Of a DNA stretch of 64,000 nt, positions 42,742 through 51,002 are shown one piece after another. The notes under the pieces are model-generated. The model was not told where the DNA came from. It saw nothing but the letters and a program-made list of their open reading frames with translations, and made no database searches. The stretch lies in NCBI GenBank assembly GCA_030813035.1, contig JAUSTV010000001.1. One strand, written 5' to 3'. Position numbers and translations under genes: made by a program. Source of the DNA: Bacillus_BA fengqiuensis. GTDB lineage: Bacteria; Bacillota; Bacilli; Bacillales; Bacillaceae_H. Each line of letters begins with the position of its first letter. Positions within the stretch are counted from its first letter, which is position 1.

Positions 42742-42787
42742 CTAACACAAAGAACATTGGGCTGATTCGGCAAAATTCTTCCGGATT

Positions 42788-42819
42788 TGAATAATTGGCA
42801 CCAATAAATAAAAATACTA
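42788..42819 (+). promoter_or_regulatory. Candidate sigma-G promoter of germinant operon 2
   Basis: TGAATA (42788-42793) and AATACTA (42813-42819) are 19 nt apart, 22 nt before the TTG start. The hexamers fit sigma-G, but the spacing is one or two nt too long. Confidence 0.4.
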
Positions 42820-42840
42820 CTAAAAAAGGGGGAAGAGCTT

Positions 42841-44295
42841 TTGTTGATATCAAACAGGGGGAAAAAGAAAGATCATCATGATTTTTTAGCCCAAATAGAT
42901 GAATTGAAACAAGCATATTCCTATCCTATTAACGCTGATTTCCGCATTAGGGAAATCATCAATTCAGAAGAAAAAAGAATATTTGTTTTTTATCTCGGTT
43001 CCATTGTGGATGGAAACATGTTATCTGAAACGGTCCTTGCCCCTTTAGAAGAATCTGACTTTTTGTTTGTGCCCAAGGAGGTCAGCAATCGAGAAATTAA
43101 GAGGGTCGATACGCTTCAGGAAGCGAAAAAAGGTATCAATAACGGTTATGCGTTTCTGTTAATTGGAGGAGAGAGTACAGGTTTTTTAATCAATGTTGCA
43201 AAATTCGAGTCAAGAAGCGTGGAACGGGCTCAAAATGAAATCACCATTAAGGGACCGAAGGAAGCATTCACCGAGTCTTTGCAGTCAAACATTTCTTTAA
43301 TTAGGAAAAGGATGCGAAGTGAAAGCCTGATTACAGAAGAGGTCCCAATCAATAAGAATAAAACAGAAACTGCAGTGCTGCTGTATGTGAAAGATATTGC
43401 GAATGAAGAGGTCATTCAAAAAGTGCGGGAACAGCTGTCCCATATAGAAGCCGATTATATACAGAGCATTGAAATTTTGGAGCAGTACATTGAAGAGCGG
43501 CCTTATTCTTTGTTTCCGAGTATTCTTTACACGGAAAGACCGGACAGAGCTGTATTTTATTTGAATGAAGGCCATGTTGTGTTACTGGATCAGACCTCTT
43601 CCGCTTGTTTAATATTGCCCGCTACCTTTTGGTCTTTTTTTCACTCGGGAGAAGATCATTATTTGCGTTTTATGTATGGGAATTTTGGACGGCTGATTCG
43701 TATTGTTGGGCTGTTTATTACCCTATTTGCTTCTGCTTTTTATGTAGCCATTACAACGTTTCATCATGAGATGGTACCGACGGATTTGTTGCTTGCCATA
43801 GCAGCGGCGCGGGAAAAGGTTCCATTTCCTGTGCTGATAGAAGTACTCATCATGGAGTTTTCGTTTGAGTTGATCAGAGAAGCGGGATTGCGGATTCCGA
43901 CGCCGCTCGGACCGACCATCGGTATTGTGGGAGCCCTTATTTTAGGGCAAGCAGCGGTTCAGGCAAATATTATCAGTCCGATTATCGTCATCATCGTTGC
44001 TTTATCTGGTCTTTCTTCTTTTACAATTGCAGAAATTAGCTTGAATTACAGCATTCGGCTATTCCGATTTATCTTTATCCTTGTGACAGGGGTGATGGGG
44101 ATGTACACGCTTGCTCTCGTTTTTATTTTCTTTATCTTTTATTTGACTTCAATCAAATCATTTGGTGTTCCATTTTTATCGCCTTTGACGCCTTATTATC
44201 CATCGTCACAAGATACTCTTTTTAGAAAGGAAATTAAAAAGGAGCGTTGGAGACCAGGATTTACGCTGCCAAAAAGGCTGCGTAAAAATGAATGA
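42841..44295 (+). CDS. Germinant receptor A subunit (GerA family), operon 2
   Basis: This 484-residue protein has the same layout as the A subunit at 2729: an N-terminal soluble part to about residue 275, ERPYSLFPSILYTERPD near 219-235, then four or five membrane segments including FYVAITTFHHEMVPTDLLLAI. It starts at TTG 42841 after GGGGGAAG. It is shorter at both ends than the other two A subunits. It is the first gene of a four-gene operon A-B-C-D. Confidence 0.93.
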   Translation: MLISNRGKKKDHHDFLAQIDELKQAYSYPINADFRIREIINSEEKRIFVFYLGSIVDGNMLSETVLAPLEESDFLFVPKEVSNREIKRVDTLQEAKKGINNGYAFLLIGGESTGFLINVAKFESRSVERAQNEITIKGPKEAFTESLQSNISLIRKRMRSESLITEEVPINKNKTETAVLLYVKDIANEEVIQKVREQLSHIEADYIQSIEILEQYIEERPYSLFPSILYTERPDRAVFYLNEGHVVLLDQTSSACLILPATFWSFFHSGEDHYLRFMYGNFGRLIRIVGLFITLFASAFYVAITTFHHEMVPTDLLLAIAAAREKVPFPVLIEVLIMEFSFELIREAGLRIPTPLGPTIGIVGALILGQAAVQANIISPIIVIIVALSGLSSFTIAEISLNYSIRLFRFIFILVTGVMGMYTLALVFIFFIFYLTSIKSFGVPFLSPLTPYYPSSQDTLFRKEIKKERWRPGFTLPKRLRKNE

Positions 44296-44311
44296 GGAAG
44301 GAGGTGGCCGG

Positions 44312-45406
44312 GTGGATATAAAAAGTGAAGGTAAAATCGGCTTAAAAGAATATGTATCGATCATTTTAATTGTCATTGGTCTGAAGCTCGCGGATACTAC
44401 CCCTTCACTTATTTATGATGATGCCAAACAGGCAGCCTGGCTCGTTCCTTTTCTGGGGATGGTCCTATTTTTGCCCTTTTTTTTACTGGCTTTTCATGTC
44501 GTGCAAAGATATGAGGGGAAAAACTTGATTGAGGTGATCAATGAAGTATTTGGAAAATATATAGGGTTTTTGATCGGCTTCCTCTTATTTCTATTCGGTT
44601 TTTTGACCATCGTGATTGATATAAGGAGTGATATCGATAATATTGCCGTCATGTATTTTCCTGAAACGCCGGTGTTTGCGCTTTTAACGCTGATCATGCT
44701 CGGGTGTTTGTACAATGCGACAAGGGGGCTGGAGTCAATTGCCTCTGTGTTTTATATTTGTATTCCCTATATAAAAGTTTCGCTCTTGCTTCTGTTTGTG
44801 CTGATGTTTGAGCATATAGAATGGAATCGGATGTTCCCGCTTCTTGGAGCAGGGGAAAAACAGATTGTGATTCAGGCAGTAAAGAAATCAGCCATTTTCG
44901 GTGATCTATATTTCTTTCTCCTGATTTTTCCATACATTCATAAGAAAGAACAATTCAAGCGCATCAGCATAATAGGGGTTATCCTTGTAGCGACTGAAAT
45001 CAGCTTCTCTATTTTAATGTATTTATTATTATTTGGCTTTCCCCTTATTTCCCGAATTACCTATCCGTTTCATGAAGCATCCAAATATATCGATCTGGGG
45101 AACTTTGCCACACGTATTGAAACGTTTTTTCTGTTTTTTTGGCTGGTGGCAGCTGTCTTACGATTTTCATTTTATCTTTACAGTTCATCTCTTGTATTCG
45201 GAACGCTGTTTAAGATCAAAAAAATAAAACCGATTAGCATTCCATTAACAATGCTTGTCATCATTTTGGCTCTTATCCCCGAAAATCCGGTAATCAATAC
45301 ATTTTATCTTAGGGAAATGAACTATACCATCCTTTCTTTCGGACTAATGGGCGTTTCTGTGTTGCTTTGGTTTACCGACAAATTAAAAAGGAGAATAAAA
45401 TCATGA
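44312..45406 (+). CDS. Germinant receptor B subunit (GerB family permease), operon 2
   Basis: This 364-residue protein with about ten helices (LKEYVSIILIVIGLKLADTTPS at the first) is the probable nutrient-binding subunit. GTG 44312 follows AAGGAGGTGG at proper spacing; the ATG at 44288, inside the A gene end, lacks a site of its own. Its 3' end overlaps the C gene by 4 nt. Confidence 0.92.
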   Translation: MDIKSEGKIGLKEYVSIILIVIGLKLADTTPSLIYDDAKQAAWLVPFLGMVLFLPFFLLAFHVVQRYEGKNLIEVINEVFGKYIGFLIGFLLFLFGFLTIVIDIRSDIDNIAVMYFPETPVFALLTLIMLGCLYNATRGLESIASVFYICIPYIKVSLLLLFVLMFEHIEWNRMFPLLGAGEKQIVIQAVKKSAIFGDLYFFLLIFPYIHKKEQFKRISIIGVILVATEISFSILMYLLLFGFPLISRITYPFHEASKYIDLGNFATRIETFFLFFWLVAAVLRFSFYLYSSSLVFGTLFKIKKIKPISIPLTMLVIILALIPENPVINTFYLREMNYTILSFGLMGVSVLLWFTDKLKRRIKS

Positions 45407-46650
45407 TGGCGAGGGGGATTTTTCTTACTTTTTCTTTCTTGATGGTCGTTGTTTTATCAGGATGCTGGGATAAACAAGAACTGGATGAATTGGGATTTGT
45501 CATGGCGATCGGCCTGGACGAGGGCGCGCATGGGAAGATTGACGCTACCTTTCAAATCGCCAATCCTGAAGTGGGCACATCACTGCTTGGAAGTCCTCCT
45601 CCTGATGAAAAACCACAGGAAGTGCTGACGGTTACAGCTCCGGATTTTCTTTCTGCTCGAAATACAGCGAACGCTTTTACCTCTCGCCGTCTAACATTTT
45701 CACAAACGCAGGCTTTGATCATCTCCGAAGAGTTGGCACGTAAGAAAGAGTTCATCAACGTCATCTATTCCGCCATAAGAGAGAGGGAGTTAAGAAAAGA
45801 AATATCAATCGTCATTACAAAGGAAAAAGCACAGGATTTTATTCGGAAAGATAAACCTAAAATAGACACGCGCCCCCATAAGTATTACCGGCTCATGATT
45901 GAGAGGGCAAGAGAAACCGGGTTTGCTCCGGAATCCGATGTGTTAGGGTATTTACAAACAACGGAAGAGGATGCCGATTTATTTCTGGCGATGTATGCAA
46001 CGACCGAAAATGAAGAAAGAGAAAGCGGGTCCAGATATGAAGATGAATATCTCGCTGGTGAAATCCCGAGAAAAGGAGGGATTCCCGGTCAGTTTATTGG
46101 GTCTGCCGTTTTCAAGCAAGGAAAGATGATTGGAACGCTGACAGGCGAAGAAACAAGGATGGCCTTAATCCTGGATGAGACGATGAAAATAAAAGAAATG
46201 TTTGCAACATATGAAGATCCGATAGATAAGAAACATCGGGTTATCACAAGAATCACATCGAGTGATGACTTAACATTCAAGATGAAATTAACGAAAAACA
46301 ATCCGCAAATAAACGTAAAGGTGCCGATGACGATTGAGATTTTAGGAATACCAAGTTTGATCAACTATTCAACGGATTTAAAAAAACAAAAAAGATTGAA
46401 GAAATCGATTGAAGATGCCATAACGAAAAGAATGAATGAATTCGTGGAGGAAACACAGCAGCGATTCAAGGGAGAACCTTTTCACTGGGCATTGGTAGCG
46501 CAGCGCCATTTTTTGCGGATGGAGGAGTATGAATCCTTTGATTGGATGAAGACATATCCAAACATGGATATAGACGTCGATGTTGACATTATTCTTACCG
46601 AGTTTGGACAGCAAATCCAAACTCCTGAGTTAGGGGATGTGAAAGATTAA
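45403..46650 (+). CDS. Germinant receptor C subunit lipoprotein (GerC family), operon 2
   Basis: This 415-residue lipoprotein has Cys21 in LSGC, followed by WDKQELDELGFVMAIGLDEG. The three GerC domains follow, with no glycine-rich insert. ATG 45403 overlaps the gerB stop and follows AAAAGGAG. Its stop overlaps the start of the D gene. Confidence 0.92.
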   Translation: MMARGIFLTFSFLMVVVLSGCWDKQELDELGFVMAIGLDEGAHGKIDATFQIANPEVGTSLLGSPPPDEKPQEVLTVTAPDFLSARNTANAFTSRRLTFSQTQALIISEELARKKEFINVIYSAIRERELRKEISIVITKEKAQDFIRKDKPKIDTRPHKYYRLMIERARETGFAPESDVLGYLQTTEEDADLFLAMYATTENEERESGSRYEDEYLAGEIPRKGGIPGQFIGSAVFKQGKMIGTLTGEETRMALILDETMKIKEMFATYEDPIDKKHRVITRITSSDDLTFKMKLTKNNPQINVKVPMTIEILGIPSLINYSTDLKKQKRLKKSIEDAITKRMNEFVEETQQRFKGEPFHWALVAQRHFLRMEEYESFDWMKTYPNMDIDVDVDIILTEFGQQIQTPELGDVKD

Positions 46651-46811
46651 TGAAATGGGTTCTATGGATGTTGACAGCTGCCAGCTCGATCTATACGGTT
46701 TATTATGCGATGACCATCTATAAAGAAGAAAAAAACAAACTCGGGGCTGCATCCCTTTTCTTTCTAACTGCCGTTATCATTGCGAGCTGCTTTTTTGTAC
46801 GGATAAAGTGA
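46650..46811 (+). CDS. Small two-helix membrane protein, probable germinant receptor D subunit, operon 2
   Basis: This 53-residue protein starts at ATG 46650 within the C-subunit stop (TAATG overlap). It has two helices (about residues 3-22 and 33-50) joined by the charged loop KEEKNK. It is shorter than the 73-residue D protein of operon 1 and shows no obvious identity to it, but position and topology match. Coupled translation supports it as a real gene. Confidence 0.65.
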   Translation: MKWVLWMLTAASSIYTVYYAMTIYKEEKNKLGAASLFFLTAVIIASCFFVRIK

Positions 46812-46818
46812 CAACAGG

Positions 46819-46848
46819 AAGCCTCCGAGGCAAGAAACCGGAGGCTTT
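46819..46848 (+). terminator. Terminator of germinant operon 2
   Basis: AAGCCTCCG pairs with CGGAGGCTT, then TTC. Confidence 0.75.
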
Positions 46849-46850
46849 TC

Positions 46851-46994
46851 GATATCAAAGTGATTTCAGCCAGTCATGGATTATATGAGTATCCATCAGG
46901 AATGGCTGTTTCATTGGAAGAAATAATTGAACTTGCGGATATCGAAATGTATAAGGAAAAGTCCGGGGGTAACAACATATCGAGCGGGTTTTAA
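46851..46994 (+). pseudogene. C-terminal remnant of a GGDEF-domain protein
   Basis: The 47 codons after the operon 2 terminator read ISASHGLYEYPSG, then LEEIIELADIEMYKEKSGGNN. This is the typical end of a GGDEF (diguanylate cyclase) domain: the S.G...YP block and the LADxAMYxxKxxGxN block. The GGDEF motif and the start are missing. The remnant is followed by a terminator. Confidence 0.75.
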
Positions 46995-47001
46995 GATACA
47001 G

Positions 47002-47040
47002 AAAGGGTGACGGAGGAAGCATATTCCTCTGTCACCCTTT
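47002..47040. terminator. Terminator downstream of dps
   Basis: AAAGGGTGACGGAGGA pairs with TCCTCTGTCACCCTTT, with usable T-runs both ways; it ends just before the dps stop. Confidence 0.85.
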
Positions 47041-47044
47041 CTTA

Positions 47045-47479
47045 TTAGTGATTCAAGAACGCACGCAACATCCAAATGTGAGTACCCAATGTTTCGGTCA
47101 GTGCCAGGAATTTGTCGGCCGTCACTTCGTCATTCGCTTCTTCCGCCAGTTCAATGGCTAATTTTGATTCTACAAGAATAAGGGAGTAGTCATTGACGAG
47201 TGCTTGAACCATTTCTTCCGCCGTTGTTTCATGGTTCGTTTCTTCGATATTGGCATGTTCCAAATATTGCTTCATGGTTGCCACAGGCTGGCCGCCGATG
47301 CTCAATAACCGTTCAGCCAGCTCATCAATCGTAACAGCCGCTTCATTGTAAAGCTCCTCGAATTTAGGGTGAAGGGTAAAGAATGACGGACCTTTCACAT
47401 ACCAGTGAAAACGGTGAAGTTTTGTATAAAGCACGTTCCAGTTTGCGATTTGCTGATTCATCATTTGTTCCAAGTTCAT
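47045..47479 (-). CDS. dps: Dps-family ferritin-like DNA-binding protein (MrgA/Dps)
   Basis: This 144-residue protein forms 12-mers that oxidise and store iron and shield DNA under peroxide stress. The ferroxidase residues are in LHRFHWYVKGPSFFTLHPKFEE split here as His25 and His37, with Glu41/42 and Asp52/Glu56 (TIDELAERLL). The perfect PerR box upstream supports an MrgA-like role. GGAGG precedes the ATG. Confidence 0.93.
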   Translation of the reverse strand: MNLEQMMNQQIANWNVLYTKLHRFHWYVKGPSFFTLHPKFEELYNEAAVTIDELAERLLSIGGQPVATMKQYLEHANIEETNHETTAEEMVQALVNDYSLILVESKLAIELAEEANDEVTADKFLALTETLGTHIWMLRAFLNH

Positions 47480-47547
47480 GAATAATTCCTCCTTATGTAT
47501 GTCTGTAAGATTATTATAACAAATATTAATTTAAAATCAATATTAAA

Positions 47548-47562
47548 TTATAATTATTATAA
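47548..47562 (-). promoter_or_regulatory. PerR box of dps
   Basis: TTATAATTATTATAA is an exact match to the 15-bp PerR consensus TTATAATNATTATAA, 69 nt before the start codon. It predicts derepression by hydrogen peroxide. Confidence 0.9.
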
Positions 47563-47742
47563 ATAAAGTGAGTGTCTCTTTTCCTTTCTGACATCCATCC
47601 ATTTTCGGATATTTTTTACGAAGAACGTGCACGCTATCTATAAAATGAGCCTTCCATCAGTAAAGGGTGTTAGGGCAGGCGAAAAAGGGCGGCTTGACGT
47701 TTGATTGTGATGGAACGCAGTAAGTGCAATGGAAGGTGACAT

Positions 47743-48243
47743 ATGTTCATCATTTTTTTAGCCTTTGGATGTTTATCAATCGTATTGCTTTTATCATTAA
47801 AATTATTGAGGAAGAGATTTGACTCTTTAGAAATATTCATCCATCTAATGTTCACTTCATACTTTTGCCAAATATTTTTCTATATGATTTCTTCACCATA
47901 TGAGCGATTAAGGGTGGTGGAAGAACATTTTCCTTTTTGGTCGGCGCGGCTTCAGTATGGGGTAATCTTTCCGGTACTGTTAATGTGGGTGCTGTACTTT
48001 TTACGGGGCCAGCACCGTCTGTCAGCAAAGGTAAGCATTTGTTTTTCGTGGGTAGCAGGAGGGGTTTTGATGGAGAAAATCTTGCTTATTATCGGAATAA
48101 TGGAATCGAAAGCGGAAAGCTGGTATCCGTCGATTGATTTTGTATTAGCGATGATTGTTCTCTCCTGTTCCATTTATTTTTTGGAGATATTGCCTGGAGT
48201 ACTTCGTAAAGAAAAGATGATCAAAGATGAAAAAGATATATGA
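47743..48243 (+). CDS. Multi-pass membrane protein of unknown function
   Basis: This 166-residue protein has four or five helices (first FIIFLAFGCLSIVLLLSLKLL). Together with the following overlapping gene it looks like the small paired membrane proteins of the CBO0543 group in spore formers. GGAAGGTG lies before the ATG. Confidence 0.65.
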   Translation: MFIIFLAFGCLSIVLLLSLKLLRKRFDSLEIFIHLMFTSYFCQIFFYMISSPYERLRVVEEHFPFWSARLQYGVIFPVLLMWVLYFLRGQHRLSAKVSICFSWVAGGVLMEKILLIIGIMESKAESWYPSIDFVLAMIVLSCSIYFLEILPGVLRKEKMIKDEKDI

Positions 48244-48763
48244 AAATGTCATGAAGCCTATCCTTCCCGAAAAATTTGATGAAAATGAATGGTTTGCTTT
48301 AGCGATTGTACTTATCGTATGTGCTTGTGTTTATTACATCACAGCTAAAAAACGAACGTTTCTTTGGACAGAAATCATTTGTATTTCCCTGTTTAATTTG
48401 CAGTTGACAACGGTGGGAGACTATTTTCTGGCGATGCCGCCATATGATTTTTATGACACGGTAGATAAAAACAGCGGTGAAATCACGGATATTTTCCTGC
48501 AAAATATCGTTTATCCTGGATTTTTTCTTTTTTTGATGCACATTTATAAAAGCTGGAAACCCAGTAAGTTATGGTTCATAGTAGGGTGCGCCATTCTGTT
48601 AACGGGGCTGGAGGCCGTTTCTGTTCATGTATTTCATTTGTTTACCTATAAAACCTGGAAGTTATCTTATTCGGCGATGTTTTACTTATTGACGGCCATC
48701 ATCAATGTCATCTTTTTTGAAAGGCTTGCTGTATTCATCAAAAAACGAAGGGATGGCCGGTGA
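48227..48763 (+). CDS. Multi-pass membrane protein (CBO0543-like)
   Basis: This 178-residue protein has about five helices and the block MPPYDFYDT in its middle third, seen in CBO0543-type proteins. It overlaps the previous gene by 17 nt, so the two are expressed together. The function is unknown. Confidence 0.7.
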   Translation: MKKIYENVMKPILPEKFDENEWFALAIVLIVCACVYYITAKKRTFLWTEIICISLFNLQLTTVGDYFLAMPPYDFYDTVDKNSGEITDIFLQNIVYPGFFLFLMHIYKSWKPSKLWFIVGCAILLTGLEAVSVHVFHLFTYKTWKLSYSAMFYLLTAIINVIFFERLAVFIKKRRDGR

Positions 48764-48936
48764 AATATCCATTGATAACTCTTTCTCCTTTGCAATTTAA
48801 GATAATTATGTCGATTATATAAAAATGATGATATAAAAGTCTATTATTAAATCGCATGTTAGCTTTCTTAACAATTTCTTTGATTCTTTTTGTTTTCAGT
48901 GGTTGAATAAAAGGAAAAAAAAGGAGTGGAGAGCGA

Positions 48937-49110
48937 ATGATGTTGTCACATGATTTAACAATGGAGCAAAAGGAGTATGTAAGAGAACTGAAGAAAAGAA
49001 TCGGGCAAGCAAAAAATCCTGAAGAGCGGCAAGAAATGGAAACGCAGTTGAACCATTTTCTTGAACGATTATTTCTTGAGTATAAATTAAGGCGTCGAGG
49101 CGAATTATGA
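48937..49110 (+). CDS. Small helical hydrophilic protein
   Basis: This 57-residue protein is highly charged and predicted helical (MEQKEYVRELKKRI, then EETQLNHFLERL-type heptads). ATG 48937 follows AAGGAGTGG, and a terminator follows the stop directly, which supports a real gene. No family is recognised. Confidence 0.6.
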   Translation: MMLSHDLTMEQKEYVRELKKRIGQAKNPEERQEMETQLNHFLERLFLEYKLRRRGEL

Positions 49111-49139
49111 AAAAACTTCCGTTCGAGCGGAAGTTTTTT
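49111..49139 (+). terminator. Terminator of the small gene at 48937
   Basis: AAAACTTCCG pairs with CGGAAGTTTT, then TT. Confidence 0.8.
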
Positions 49140-49172
49140 GATGGAAGCGATTCGTTTGGATGGAAACTTCCT

Positions 49173-49382
49173 TTACTCTGTTTCCTCGGGAGGAATAATA
49201 AGGGGAGTGGTACCTTGAGGAGGGATGGGGGAAAAGGATAGCATGGTAAGATTGGGGACGGCTTCTTCTGTTCCTGATGCCGAACTTCTGTCAGCGGAAG
49301 GGATGCAGGCACAGTTTCCGAAGTTGACGATGCCGCCGCTTTCTACATTTCCAATTTTCACGGGACCGAAAATAAAAGTCAT
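49173..49382 (-). CDS. GerPA/GerPF-family spore germination protein
   Basis: This 69-residue protein begins with the GerPF-like pattern FGPVKIGNVESGGIVNFGN and continues with a Ser/Pro-rich tail. GerP proteins are coat proteins that let germinants reach the inner membrane. The rest of a gerPA-F operon is not present here, so this is a stand-alone member. GAGGTGA precedes the ATG. A matching late mother-cell promoter lies upstream. Confidence 0.75.
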   Translation of the reverse strand: MTFIFGPVKIGNVESGGIVNFGNCACIPSADRSSASGTEEAVPNLTMLSFSPIPPQGTTPLIIPPEETE

Positions 49383-49408
49383 TTTTCTTCACCTCACACT
49401 ATTTTCCC

Positions 49409-49436
49409 TATTATATGTAAGAAGGGAAGAGCTTGT
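49409..49436 (-). promoter_or_regulatory. Sigma-K promoter of the GerP-like gene
   Basis: On the minus strand, AC (49435-49436), 17 nt, CATATAATA (49409-49417) fits the sigma-K pattern AC-N16/17-CATANNNTA, 27 nt before the ATG. Confidence 0.65.
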
Positions 49437-49511
49437 ATAAGGAAAGAGTGGAAAAGCGGTGCGATCAATAGCTAAAAAACATAGGGGAATGGCTTTTTGG
49501 AAAAGAAACGA

Positions 49512-49558
49512 AAAAGGGGTGCGGAAAGCACCTTTTATGAGCTTTCCGCACCCCTTTT
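49512..49558. terminator. Terminator downstream of the SLH gene
   Basis: AAAAGGGGTGCGGAAAGC pairs with GCTTTCCGCACCCCTTTT. Confidence 0.85.
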
Positions 49559-49574
49559 ATAAGAGGGAATTCTT

Positions 49575-50654
49575 TTATTTATTCACTGAAAGTAATGGCA
49601 TGTCTTCTAATTCTTCATCATAAGGAACGAAGTTATAGATTTTCCATTGCCCGTTTGCATCTTTCTTCAATGAGTATTCCCCTGACATATCCACATCCAT
49701 TTTGAAGCTGTCATTACCGAATTTCATTTCAAGATAGTACTGAATATCCGTTACTTCGATTTTCGCATAGTTGTTGCTTAACGAAACCGTATCTACATTA
49801 AACTCCTCATCGGCTTTCATGCTCATTTCAGCATCATCCCCGTAAATGTCTTCATACATTGTAAGGGAATCAAGGCCCATTGCACGATAGTAGCCAGTTG
49901 TGTTGCTGTTATACAATTTTGTGAGTTCCGCTGTATCCATGGTTTCCGCTGCTTTGTTTTCAGCGAGAATGTGGCTGCGTAAGAAGTCTTCCAACTCTTG
50001 TTCGTTCGGAAGGTCCGATTTTTGCTGCCAAAGGGCACGGTGGATCATTAAAATCCCTTGAGCGCGAGTGGCAAAAGCATATGGCTTAAACGTATCTCCG
50101 TAGCCGTTAATAATGCCGTTCGCTGCCGCTTCATGAATTGGCGTATAAAATTCGTCATTTGGTACGTCCGTAAATGTCTTTCCGATCGGTTTAAACGTTA
50201 CGTCCGCTTTCACTGCACGGTGAATGAAAGCCGCCATATGATTACGCTTAATTTTTTCGTTTGGATTAAACTTGCCGTTATTTCCATTTACGATACCAAG
50301 ACCGCTTGCGATTTCTACATATGGAGCGAACCAATCATCCGCCTTTACATCCGAGAATGTTTTAGCCGGTGCATCGCTTTTTAAATTCAGGGCATTGACC
50401 AGCATTTTCACGAACTGGGCACGCGTAATGTTGTCATAAGGCTTTACATATACATATCCTTCTTCATCGACTTTTCCGTCGATAATATCTGCAGACATGA
50501 AATCATCGATTTGCTCATAGGCATATGGGATGGATTCCGGATCTACGTCTTCGGCGATGTACATGTCCGATGTTTTTTCCGCTGCAAAAGCTGCGTTGAA
50601 AGGTAGTAGGGTTGCAGTCATCAAACCTGCTAAAAAGACGCGAAATTTTTTCAC
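49575..50654 (-). CDS. Secreted SLH-domain surface protein
   Basis: This 359-residue protein has a signal peptide (1-24, AFA), three SLH repeats (about 30-85, 90-145 and 148-205, with ITRAQFVKML, IKRNHMAAFIHRA and ATRAQGILMIHRA), and a C-terminal domain of about 145 residues with no recognised family. It starts at GTG 50654 with GAGAGGAG upstream; the longer frame is rejected. The SLH part should anchor it to the wall. Confidence 0.88.
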   Translation of the reverse strand: MKKFRVFLAGLMTATLLPFNAAFAAEKTSDMYIAEDVDPESIPYAYEQIDDFMSADIIDGKVDEEGYVYVKPYDNITRAQFVKMLVNALNLKSDAPAKTFSDVKADDWFAPYVEIASGLGIVNGNNGKFNPNEKIKRNHMAAFIHRAVKADVTFKPIGKTFTDVPNDEFYTPIHEAAANGIINGYGDTFKPYAFATRAQGILMIHRALWQQKSDLPNEQELEDFLRSHILAENKAAETMDTAELTKLYNSNTTGYYRAMGLDSLTMYEDIYGDDAEMSMKADEEFNVDTVSLSNNYAKIEVTDIQYYLEMKFGNDSFKMDVDMSGEYSLKKDANGQWKIYNFVPYDEELEDMPLLSVNK

Positions 50655-50752
50655 AAATGTTCTCCTCTCGAAAACTACTAAAATAGTTGAGTACATAGAG
50701 GATTTTACTCTTTTACAAGAAGTTTGTCATTAGGGAAAATGGTGGAAATAAC

Positions 50753-50796
50753 GAAGCGGTCGGGAAGCTCCCTTGCGGGTTCTCCCCGACCGCTTC
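50753..50796. other. Strong GC-rich hairpin in a divergent spacer
   Basis: GAAGCGGTCGGG pairs with CCCGACCGCTTC around a partly paired centre. It lies between two genes that point away from each other (SLH and ABC exporter), where no terminator is expected. It may end a small unannotated transcript or be a mobile palindrome. The rest of the 348-nt spacer shows nothing else clear. Confidence 0.6.
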
Positions 50797-51002
50797 TTAT
50801 ACGAGGACCGTTGCAAGCTTATTTAAGATGTAAAACTGAGAGACGTGACTGGTAAAAGGACAGATGGTAAATATGAAAAAGATAAGTAGGATTCATATAA
50901 AGGGAAATTTCTTAAGTGTTTCAGACCTGCTATCTATCTTTTGCCACGGGAAGTCTTATTAGTATAGAATGAGAGTCGAAGGCTTCATATATAAAGGAGT
51001 TA

